From the NCBI GenBank assembly GCA_016928495.1, contig JAFGKQ010000250.1:1-5865 (forward strand): a stretch of DNA of 5,865 nucleotides. The letters are read 5' to 3'. Source of the stretch: Candidatus Fermentibacterales bacterium (GTDB lineage: Bacteria > Fermentibacterota > Fermentibacteria > Fermentibacterales > JAFGKQ01). Numbering within the stretch: position 1 is the stretch's first letter; every line of letters begins with the position of its first letter. Both the position numbers and the translations under genes were made by a program. This document shows, piece by piece, positions 1 to 5,506 of this stretch. The notes beneath the pieces are model-generated. The model saw only the letters and a program-made list of their open reading frames with translations. It was not told where the DNA came from and made no database searches.

Positions 1-796
1 CCTCGAGGAGCTCGAGCTGCCTGGCGGGGGATTCCTGCAGATCGGGGGCGACGAGCATGGCGAGCACTCTCGTCCTCTCCGCGTGCCTGAGGAAACCGAG
101 CCCCAGTCCGGCGCCCGCGCTGGCGCCCTCGATCAGGCCGGGGAGATCAGCGATCACGAAGCTCCTTCCGGGGGACGTCTCGACCACTCCAAGGCCGGGA
201 TGAAGGGTGGTGAAGGGGTAGGCACCGACCCTCGCGCGCGACGAGGTCACCGCTCGCAGCAGACTCGACTTGCCGGCGTTGGGCAGCCCGAGCAGCCCCA
301 CGGAGGCGATCAGCTTGAGCTCCAATCGAAGACGGCGCTCCTCGCCGGCCCCTCCCCTGGTGGCGAACCTGGGCGCTCGTCTGGTCGGCGTCGCGAAGGC
401 GGCGTTCCCCCTCCCGGCCTCACCGCCCCTGGCCACCACCAGCGAGGCGCCGTCGGAGGCCAGGTCTGCGAGAAGCTCGCCGGTCCCCTCATCGTAGACC
501 TGCGTGCCCTGCGGAACCCTGATGACGAGGTCGTGGCCGCGAGCGCCTGTCATGCCCGAAGGTCCGCCGCTGGTGCCCGCGGGCGCGGTGAAGACCCTTC
601 TTCGAGACAGGTCCGCCAGAGTGGACAGGTGCGCGTCGACAAGAAGAGCCACGGAACCCCCATCGCCGCCGTCACCTCCGTCCGGCCCTCCCTTCGGCAC
701 GAAGGCCTCTCTCCTGAAGCTGACAATGCCGTTGCCACCGCGGCCGCCCCTGACGGTAAGCGTCAGGCAATCGACGAAGGCGAACCTGCTCTCCAT
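1..796 (-). CDS. obg: Obg/CgtA-family GTPase, N-terminal 265 residues (cut by window edge)
   Basis: Obg GTPases bind the 50S ribosomal subunit and couple GTP/GDP state to ribosome assembly and stress response. The translation shows the glycine-rich Obg domain (about residues 5-165), with FVDCLTLTV at the start, then GGNGIVSFRRE and KGGPDGGDGGDGGSV. The G domain follows: Walker A GLPNAGKSS at 170-178, switch I YPFTTLHP, and G3 DLPG at 217-220 followed by LIEGAS. The reading frame is open to base 1, so the NKxD motif and C-terminus lie outside. The ATG at 796 was chosen because the conserved FVD segment begins six residues later. Its Shine-Dalgarno, AGAGAGG at 807-813, has a rather long 10-base spacer. 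It lies 120 bases downstream of the TPR gene, beyond a strong inverted repeat. About two thirds of its arginine codons are AGG/AGA. Family assignment is near certain. Confidence 0.97.
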   Translation of the reverse strand, partial: MESRFAFVDCLTLTVRGGRGGNGIVSFRREAFVPKGGPDGGDGGDGGSVALLVDAHLSTLADLSRRRVFTAPAGTSGGPSGMTGARGHDLVIRVPQGTQVYDEGTGELLADLASDGASLVVARGGEAGRGNAAFATPTRRAPRFATRGGAGEERRLRLELKLIASVGLLGLPNAGKSSLLRAVTSSRARVGAYPFTTLHPGLGVVETSPGRSFVIADLPGLIEGASAGAGLGLGFLRHAERTRVLAMLVAPDLQESPARQLELLE

Positions 797-845
797 TCCC
801 TCAGGACCTCTCTTCCGGTGAGGCTGAGTGGCATCCGGCTCCTGG

Positions 846-851
846 AGTATA
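846..851 (-). promoter_or_regulatory. Candidate -10 element for obg
   Basis: TATACT on the minus strand matches the TATAAT consensus at five of six positions. It sits just past the inverted repeat at 858-888 and about 50 bases before the obg start. No acceptable -35 hexamer is visible 16-18 bases upstream, where the sequence is GC-rich. It may be a weak or activator-dependent promoter, or chance. Confidence 0.2.
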
Positions 852-857
852 GACACC

Positions 858-888
858 TCTGCCCCGGACCGCACCGGCCCGGGGCAGA
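858..888 (-). terminator. Perfect 10-bp inverted repeat after the TPR gene, possible terminator
   Basis: TCTGCCCCGG at 858-867 pairs perfectly with CCGGGGCAGA at 879-888 around an 11-base loop, starting 28 bases beyond the TPR stop codon. Position and GC content fit a transcription terminator or mRNA-stabilising 3' hairpin. No uridine run follows on the minus strand (the next bases are GGTGTCTATACT), so it is not a classical Rho-independent terminator. It could also partly attenuate read-through into obg. Confidence 0.5.
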
Positions 889-916
889 CATGCCTGAATC
901 GGCCTCTGGAGCCCTG

Positions 917-2485
917 TCAGTTCTGGTATCGCAGGACTCTGTCGATCTTCTCCTCGGCCAGCGTGATCGAGTTCGTGGCGGCGGCGATCATCCTCTGGGC
1001 GTCATCGGCCCTGTAGCCGGTGACCTGCGAGAGGTAGGAGATGGCCGCCTGCAACTCGGACACGGCCTGCTCCCACACCGGCACGTTCTCCATGACCAGC
1101 TCTCCGCCCCTGGCGTGCTCTGTGCCGCTCTGGTAGTAGAAGGCCCCCATCATGTAGTTGGCGACGGGATCACCGGGATAGGCGTCCTTGAGGCGGGAGA
1201 ACACGTTCTGCATGGCGCCGCGCTGTCCGGAGTCCCTGTAGACGGTGGCCAGGAGCACGTACGCCTGCCTGAGGCCGGTGCTGGATATCAGCCCCTCGAG
1301 CCTGTTGACCGCGTCGGATGTCCTGCCGGACCTGGCCTCCATGCTGGCCACGAACAGGATCAGATCGCTGTCGTCGGGCCTTGACTCGAGGACGATGATC
1401 GCGTTGTCCGCAGCGTCCGAGTAGCGGCGGACGGCCTCGTAGGAGGCGACCAGCTTGAGCCTGAGATTGGTGAAGTCAGGCCTGGACTCGAGCACCTGCT
1501 CGATGTGAGGTATGGCGGCCTCGTAGTTCTCCATCTCGAAGTAGAGCAGGGCGAGGGCATAGCGGGCCTGCAGGTTGCCCGGGTTCTGCGCCAGGGCGCT
1601 CTCGAAGCTGCCAACGGCCTCTTCCAGCCTGCCCAGCTCCCTGTAGGCCTCCGCCATGTAGAGGTAGGCCGAAGCGTTGTCCGGATCGGCTTCGACAGCG
1701 CTCTCGAAGCAGGAGAGCGCGCCCTCGTAGTCCTCCCTCGCAAGGCAGACCCTGCCCGTCCCGCCGAGCGCCTGGGAGTTCGTCGCGTCCTCGGCGAGAA
1801 TGGCCTGGTAGATCTCTTCGGCCCTCCCGACGGAGTCGACATCGCTGCTGAGGTAGATGTCCGCCAGCGAGAGCCGGGCCTCCAGCAGGCCCGGATCCAG
1901 CCCGATGGCCTGCCTGTAGAAGCTGATCGCCATCGGCCAGTTGGCGACGCTCTCGTAGTACTCGGCCAGGTAGAGCGCGTCCTGGGCCCTCTGACCAACC
2001 TCGGAGGCGATGGACTGCATCATGCCCGAGGCAGCCTCGTTCACCGCGCTGGTGTTCTTGAGCACCGTGACCGCGTCCGGGACCACCGTGTTGCCGGAGG
2101 AGATGACGCTGATGTTCCAGCTTATCATGAACTGGTCGCCGCCGACAGGGCTGACGAACCCGTAGACGATCAGATCGGCGTCGAGCGCCTGGCCGGCGCT
2201 GACCACCATGTCCGGAGGCACTCCGTACTCGAAGTCGTCCGGATCGAAGCCGATGCTCTCGAAGGCGTCCTCGAGGTCCCCCTTCGAGATGAACTCGTAA
2301 TCGCTGGCATCGTCGAACAGGTCCTCCAGGGCGGAGAAGAGCTTGTCGCTGACCCAGCTGGAGCCCGTGTCGCTTCCGCCGAAGGGAACGACCCCGACTC
2401 GCGAGGCTTCCCCGTCCTCCGAGACTGCCACTGTCGAACAGCCTAGCATTAGCGCACACACGAAGAAACAGGTGATCTTAGCCAA
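917..2485 (-). CDS. TPR-repeat envelope protein with lipoprotein-like signal and CsgG/TolB-like N-terminal segment
   Basis: The 522-residue product starts with a short hydrophobic signal (FFVCALMLGC) in which Cys16 could be lipidated. The -3 residue is Met rather than the usual Leu, so the lipobox is imperfect. Ser17 follows, with no Asp that would suggest inner-membrane retention. Residues 29-74 (RVGVVPFGG, then WVSDKLFSALEDLF and a SKGDLEDAF stretch) resemble the N-terminal fold of CsgG/TolB/LpoB-like proteins, which often precedes TPRs. From about 167 to 440 there are about eight 34-residue TPRs; the clearest are at 236-270 (ALSCFESAVEADPDN), 271-304 and 305-338. The last 80 residues are helical without a clear repeat. 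It is probably a periplasmic or outer-membrane-anchored scaffold; no partner can be named. The start is TTG, set by the strong Shine-Dalgarno at 2492-2498 and by the signal peptide immediately after it. Confidence 0.85.
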   Translation of the reverse strand: MAKITCFFVCALMLGCSTVAVSEDGEASRVGVVPFGGSDTGSSWVSDKLFSALEDLFDDASDYEFISKGDLEDAFESIGFDPDDFEYGVPPDMVVSAGQALDADLIVYGFVSPVGGDQFMISWNISVISSGNTVVPDAVTVLKNTSAVNEAASGMMQSIASEVGQRAQDALYLAEYYESVANWPMAISFYRQAIGLDPGLLEARLSLADIYLSSDVDSVGRAEEIYQAILAEDATNSQALGGTGRVCLAREDYEGALSCFESAVEADPDNASAYLYMAEAYRELGRLEEAVGSFESALAQNPGNLQARYALALLYFEMENYEAAIPHIEQVLESRPDFTNLRLKLVASYEAVRRYSDAADNAIIVLESRPDDSDLILFVASMEARSGRTSDAVNRLEGLISSTGLRQAYVLLATVYRDSGQRGAMQNVFSRLKDAYPGDPVANYMMGAFYYQSGTEHARGGELVMENVPVWEQAVSELQAAISYLSQVTGYRADDAQRMIAAATNSITLAEEKIDRVLRYQN

Positions 2486-2491
2486 ACCGGG

Positions 2492-2498
2492 CTCCTCC
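2492..2498 (-). promoter_or_regulatory. Ribosome-binding site that decides the TTG start of the TPR gene
   Basis: GGAGGAG on the minus strand lies six bases before the TTG at 2485. No in-frame ATG sits at a comparable position, and translation from TTG gives a signal peptide at once, so this site supports the non-ATG start. Confidence 0.8.
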
Positions 2499-2508
2499 CA
2501 GGTCAGGA

Positions 2509-2546
2509 AGCGGAGCGGGGCTCTCCGATCTAGCCGGGGCTCCGCT
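2509..2546 (-). promoter_or_regulatory. Nested hairpin in the leader of the TPR gene
   Basis: AGCGGAGC at 2509-2516 is complementary to GCTCCGCT at 2539-2546. Inside it GGCT at 2519-2522 pairs with AGCC at 2532-2535 around a nine-base loop, giving 12 pairs with a 2x3 internal loop. It ends ten bases upstream of the Shine-Dalgarno site. No uridine run follows, so a 5'-UTR structural or stabilising role is as likely as termination after pgeF. Confidence 0.4.
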
Positions 2547-2607
2547 GATCGCGGTCATGAACGTCTCGGCCTCCGTTCCAGAGGCGGGGATCGGACGATG
2601 AGGCTAC

Positions 2608-2636
2608 AATATTGCCCCGGGTCGTCCCCTCATCAA
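2608..2636 (-). promoter_or_regulatory. Candidate promoter for the TPR gene
   Basis: Directly after the pgeF stop, the minus strand carries TTGATG (2631-2636, four of six matches to TTGACA), a 17-base spacer, then AATATT (2608-2613, four of six matches to TATAAT). This is the only AT-rich patch in the 152-base gap 2486-2637. If used, it would give a leader of about 115 bases containing the hairpin at 2509-2546. The rest of the gap holds only a weak 5-bp hairpin (2569-2585). Confidence 0.25.
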
Positions 2637-2637
2637 G

Positions 2638-3309
2638 CTATACCCTCTCCAGCCAGACGAGATTCCGTCCGGCCCGTTCCCGGTCCCGCCTGTAGGAATG
2701 GTAGAGGAGCGGCATGCACATGGTGCAGTCCCGGAAGTCGAAGATGATCTCCCTTCCGACTCCTGCGAGCAGGAGACGATGCCTGGCGCATTCCCTCAGG
2801 TCCAGCCGGCCGGCCCCTGGCGAGTCGGGCCGGATCCCGAGGGCATCGAGCACCTCGGTCCCGACCGTGTAGCAGGAAGCGCAGATGCAGGGCCCCAGGG
2901 CCACTGCAAGCGGAGTGCCCGGCAGCCGCGACACCAGGTTCCGCACGACGCCCGCCGCGAGACCTCTCCAGCCCGCATGGGCGACACCCATTGCGGAGTC
3001 GGTCACTGCGAGCACTGGCAGGCAATCGGCCACCGTGACGCCGGGCCTTCTCGAGAGATCGGTAAGGACCATCCCGTCCCCGGTCTCTCCCCCCTGCGGG
3101 TCCATCAGCACCTCGCAACCGTGAACCTGCCGGAGAAGCGTGATCGGAGGATCGTCCGGCAGGGCGGGCTCCGTGGCATTCCTGCCGGCGACGCGCAGGG
3201 CGAAGCCGGTTCCGGGCAGAGCGAATGACGCGAGCGCCATCCGGTCGTCCCAGCGCAGCCGGACCCGCCCGGGCCGAGCCTGGCGCTCCGGAGACCCCGG
3301 ATCACTCAT
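2638..3309 (-). CDS. pgeF: Peptidoglycan editing factor PgeF / multicopper-oxidase-like YfiH family
   Basis: The 223-residue product belongs to the YfiH/YlmD (Cu-oxidase_4) family. In E. coli this enzyme removes L-Ser misincorporated at position 1 of the peptidoglycan peptide; relatives also have purine-nucleoside activities. The three family metal-site residues are visible: His63 in LLRQVHG, Cys96 in VADCLPVL, and His111 in HAGWRG. Other family signatures are DGMVLTD (78-84), the ALGPCICASCYTVG segment (137-150) and the C-terminal YHSYRRDRERAGR. Length is normal (about 240 usual). The frame is open 83 codons further upstream inside recJ, but that extension has no family similarity. The ATG at 3309 overlaps the recJ stop as ATGA. 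No good Shine-Dalgarno precedes it, so translation probably depends on coupling to recJ. Confidence 0.94.
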   Translation of the reverse strand: MSDPGSPERQARPGRVRLRWDDRMALASFALPGTGFALRVAGRNATEPALPDDPPITLLRQVHGCEVLMDPQGGETGDGMVLTDLSRRPGVTVADCLPVLAVTDSAMGVAHAGWRGLAAGVVRNLVSRLPGTPLAVALGPCICASCYTVGTEVLDALGIRPDSPGAGRLDLRECARHRLLLAGVGREIIFDFRDCTMCMPLLYHSYRRDRERAGRNLVWLERV

Positions 3310-5021
3310 GCGCGTTCGCGGGACGCCTCGACGGCACCGGGATCGCGGAAGTCCCTGAGTATGAGCTGCAGACTGGGATTGCCTCCGTACCTGTTCTCCG
3401 AGAGAACGAAGGCTATGTCCACGAGGCCCCGGAGATCGCCTGCCCTGTCGCCCATCCCGAACCCAACCGCATCGACCCTGCGTCCGTCCACGGAGAACCT
3501 CGCTCGAAGGTGCCTGCCGCTCCCCATGGTCCCGACATCGAGCACCTTCGCCGCGCAAGCGATCCAGACGGGCTCGCGGTTGCCCTCTCCGAACGGCTCG
3601 AGCCGGCCAAGCTGCCTGACGGTGTCCAGGGTGTAGTCCGGACCGGCCAGGGCCCCGTCGTAGTAGAGGATGGGATGAAGAGGCTCATCACCGATGGCCT
3701 CGGCGGCGTAGAGCTCGAACCTCTCCGAGAAGGCGGGAATGTTGTCCCTGCGTATCGACAGACCGGCTGCCTGGGGGTGACCGCCGAACGTCTCCAGGAG
3801 ATCGGAGACCGCGGACAGGGCGGAGTGCACTTCGAAGCCCTCGATGCTGCGCGCGGATCCCTTCGCTGGTTCGCTCTCCAGGCTTATCAGAACGGCCGGC
3901 CTGCCGTACTCGCGCGCCAGCCGGGACGCGGCAATGCCCAACACGCCCTGATGCCATCTGTCGGAGCAGAGCACCAGGGTCTTCCGATCGGCCTGATCGG
4001 CAGCGAGGCGAGAGGCCTCGGAATGCACCAGCCGGTCCAGGTCCTTCCTCAACTGGTTGTTCCTGTCGATCAGGCTCGAGAGCTCGGATGCCCTGCTCTC
4101 GTCGTCGGTGAGGAGCAGCTCCACTCCCCAGTCGGCGTCACCCACTCTTCCACAGGCGTTCAGCCTGGGGCCGAGCCCGAAGGCTATGTCCGAGCCGCCG
4201 ATGCTGCCGAGGTCTATGCCAGCGATGCGGGCCAGGCTCTGCAGTCCGGTGCCGGGCCTGGTCCTCAGCATCTGAAGCCCCCTTGCCACGAGAGTCCTGT
4301 TCTCCCCGGTGAGCGGGACCACGTCGCAGATGGTGCCTATCGCCACCAGCTCCATGAGCCTGTCGAGGATCGAGGAATCGCAGCCCGTGATCTCCACGAG
4401 GGCCTCGGCCAGCTTGAAGGCGACGCCGACTCCCGCGAGAACCGAGAAGGGTGATCCCGCGCCATCCAGCACGGGGTTGACCACGGCGACGGAAACAGGG
4501 AGGTCTCCCGAGCTCTCGTGATGGTCGCAGACCACCAGGTCCACTCCGGCTCCGGCGAGGGCATCCGAGGCTTGCAGGGCGCTCGTCCCGCAGTCCACCG
4601 TGAGGAGCATGCCGCAGCCTCCGTCCACGGCTGCGCGCACTCCCTCCTCGCCCAGGCCGTAGCCCGACTCGATCCTGTCCGGTATGAAGTAGCACGAGTC
4701 GGCCCCCAGGTGGTCCAGCAGCCGGCAGACGAGTGCCGTAGCCGTCATCCCGTCAGCGTCGAAGTCGCCATGAACCAGGATCCTCTCCCCTCGCTCGACG
4801 GCCAGAGCGATCCTGGCTGCTGCCCTATCGGCGGAGCCCAGCTCCCTCCAGCTCGATCCCGGGCATGCAGTCGGATCCAGGAAGCCGGCCAGCGCCTCGG
4901 CCTCGAGGCCCCTTCTCGCAAGAAGCAGAGCCAGGCTGGCGGGAAGATCGGCGTAGCCCGGAGGCGGCTCCTCGACCTCCGGTCTGGGGACAGGCCTGGG
5001 ATGCCATATGCATTCTCTCAA
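3306..5021 (-). CDS. recJ: Single-stranded-DNA-specific 5'-3' exonuclease RecJ
   Basis: RecJ degrades single-stranded DNA 5' to 3' with Mg/Mn in RecF-pathway recombination, mismatch repair and base-excision repair. At 571 residues it is full length (E. coli 577). The DHH domain shows HGDFDADG at 84-91 (Asp86, 88 and 90), VDCG at 142-145, DHH at 166-168, ICDVVPL with Asp233, and GPRLNACGR at 284-292. The DHHA1 domain follows, with WHQGVLGIAASRL at 356-368, the GSARSIEGF segment at 388-396 and FGGHPQAAG at 412-420. The C-terminal OB-like part begins near GRLEPFGEGN (472-481). All catalytic motifs look intact. The start is TTG at 5021, five bases after GGAGG; nearby ATGs are out of frame. It lies 18 bases downstream of rnpB with no terminator between, and its stop overlaps the pgeF start. 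Confidence 0.97.
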   Translation of the reverse strand: MRECIWHPRPVPRPEVEEPPPGYADLPASLALLLARRGLEAEALAGFLDPTACPGSSWRELGSADRAAARIALAVERGERILVHGDFDADGMTATALVCRLLDHLGADSCYFIPDRIESGYGLGEEGVRAAVDGGCGMLLTVDCGTSALQASDALAGAGVDLVVCDHHESSGDLPVSVAVVNPVLDGAGSPFSVLAGVGVAFKLAEALVEITGCDSSILDRLMELVAIGTICDVVPLTGENRTLVARGLQMLRTRPGTGLQSLARIAGIDLGSIGGSDIAFGLGPRLNACGRVGDADWGVELLLTDDESRASELSSLIDRNNQLRKDLDRLVHSEASRLAADQADRKTLVLCSDRWHQGVLGIAASRLAREYGRPAVLISLESEPAKGSARSIEGFEVHSALSAVSDLLETFGGHPQAAGLSIRRDNIPAFSERFELYAAEAIGDEPLHPILYYDGALAGPDYTLDTVRQLGRLEPFGEGNREPVWIACAAKVLDVGTMGSGRHLRARFSVDGRRVDAVGFGMGDRAGDLRGLVDIAFVLSENRYGGNPSLQLILRDFRDPGAVEASRERA

Positions 5022-5026
5022 CGGAA

Positions 5027-5031
5027 CCTCC
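5027..5031 (-). promoter_or_regulatory. Ribosome-binding site of recJ, next to the rnpB 3' end
   Basis: GGAGG on the minus strand lies five bases before the TTG at 5021 and supports that start. With the following base it reads GGAGGT, which can pair with ACCTTC (5044-5049) in the 3' strand of the RNase P P1 helix, so ribosome access may depend on how the upstream RNA folds. Confidence 0.75.
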
Positions 5032-5039
5032 GGAGACGT

Positions 5040-5430
5040 GCGAGAAGGTCGGGCCGTAAGCCGGGTTCTGTGGCGGGAGGCGCGAGGCCCCCCATCCGGC
5101 GGTCATCCATCTGCGACTCCGGTCGCCCGGAGCCTGTAGCGACCCACCCTGAGGCCATGGGAGCGGGCAGCTCCTGCCTGCCTCGGCAGGCGACCTCCTA
5201 TTCGGTCTTGCACCGGGCGGGGTTTGCCGTGCGTCCGGAGTTACCCCCGGACCGGTGGGCTCTTACCCCACCATTTCACCCTTGCCTGCCGGACGAGCCG
5301 GCAGGCGGTGTCGTTTCTGTGGCACGATCCCCCGGTTACCCGGTCCGGGCGTTACCCGGCGCCCTGCCCTGCGGTGCCCGGACTTTCCTCCCCGCTCGCG
5401 CGGGGCGACCGCCCGCCCGACCTTCTCGCG
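5040..5430 (-). ncRNA. rnpB: RNase P RNA, bacterial type A
   Basis: Catalytic RNA of RNase P, which matures tRNA 5' ends. Conserved regions are clear on the minus strand: CR I GAGGAAAGTCCGGGC (5376-5390), CR II/III with GGTAAGAGC (within 5254-5283), CR IV GTGCAAGACCGAATAGG (5197-5213), and CR V ACAGAACCCGGCTTA (5057-5071). P1 is a perfect 15-bp helix (5040-5054 with 5415-5429). P3 is a simple GCGA-capped hairpin (5390-5405), P12 a 9-bp hairpin (5284-5306), and P18 a 6-bp stem with a GCGA tetraloop (5117-5132). GCCC in the P17 loop (5165-5168) can pair with GGGC (5366-5369), giving the P6 pseudoknot of type A. The tRNA-CCA-binding GGU appears at 5146-5148. At about 390 bases the size is normal. 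Mature ends are inferred from P1. It has no terminator of its own before recJ. Confidence 0.97.
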
Positions 5431-5474
5431 GAACATGGACAGAGACTGTCTGGATGTATCTCGCTCAGACACTC

Positions 5475-5506
5475 ATTATCTCGGAACGCAGGGCGTGTCC
5501 TGTCAA
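5475..5506 (-). promoter_or_regulatory. Candidate promoter for rnpB (and recJ-pgeF)
   Basis: A perfect TTGACA (5501-5506) overlaps the stop codon of the zinc-ribbon gene, and GATAAT (5475-5480, five of six matches) follows after 20 bases. The spacer is longer than the usual 16-18, and transcription would begin near 5468, leaving a leader of about 38 bases to be trimmed before P1. The leader contains a small hairpin (GACAG at 5438-5442 with CTGTC at 5446-5450). No better promoter is visible in the 72-base gap. Confidence 0.35.

Noticed and set aside
83-1384. Long plus-strand open frame (433 codons)
   Set aside because: It runs antisense across obg, the gap and the TPR gene, has low-complexity Gly/Arg/Pro/Ala composition and no family motif; a shadow caused by high GC.
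1505-2446. Plus-strand open frame (313 codons) and minus-strand frames at 1360-1998 and 1476-2459
   Set aside because: All overlap the TPR gene in other frames; the minus-strand ones are Arg/Ser/Gly-rich and only the 917-2485 frame has TPR motifs and a signal peptide.
3310-3558. 83-codon upstream extension of pgeF
   Set aside because: It lies inside recJ in another frame, is Arg/Gly-rich, and the ATGA overlap start at 3309 gives the normal family length.
3225-4454. Plus-strand open frame (409 codons)
   Set aside because: Antisense to recJ, whose catalytic motifs are intact; no recognisable domain.
5060-5472. Small open frames inside the RNase P RNA region
   Set aside because: The conserved RNase P regions and helices explain this stretch; the frames have no protein features.
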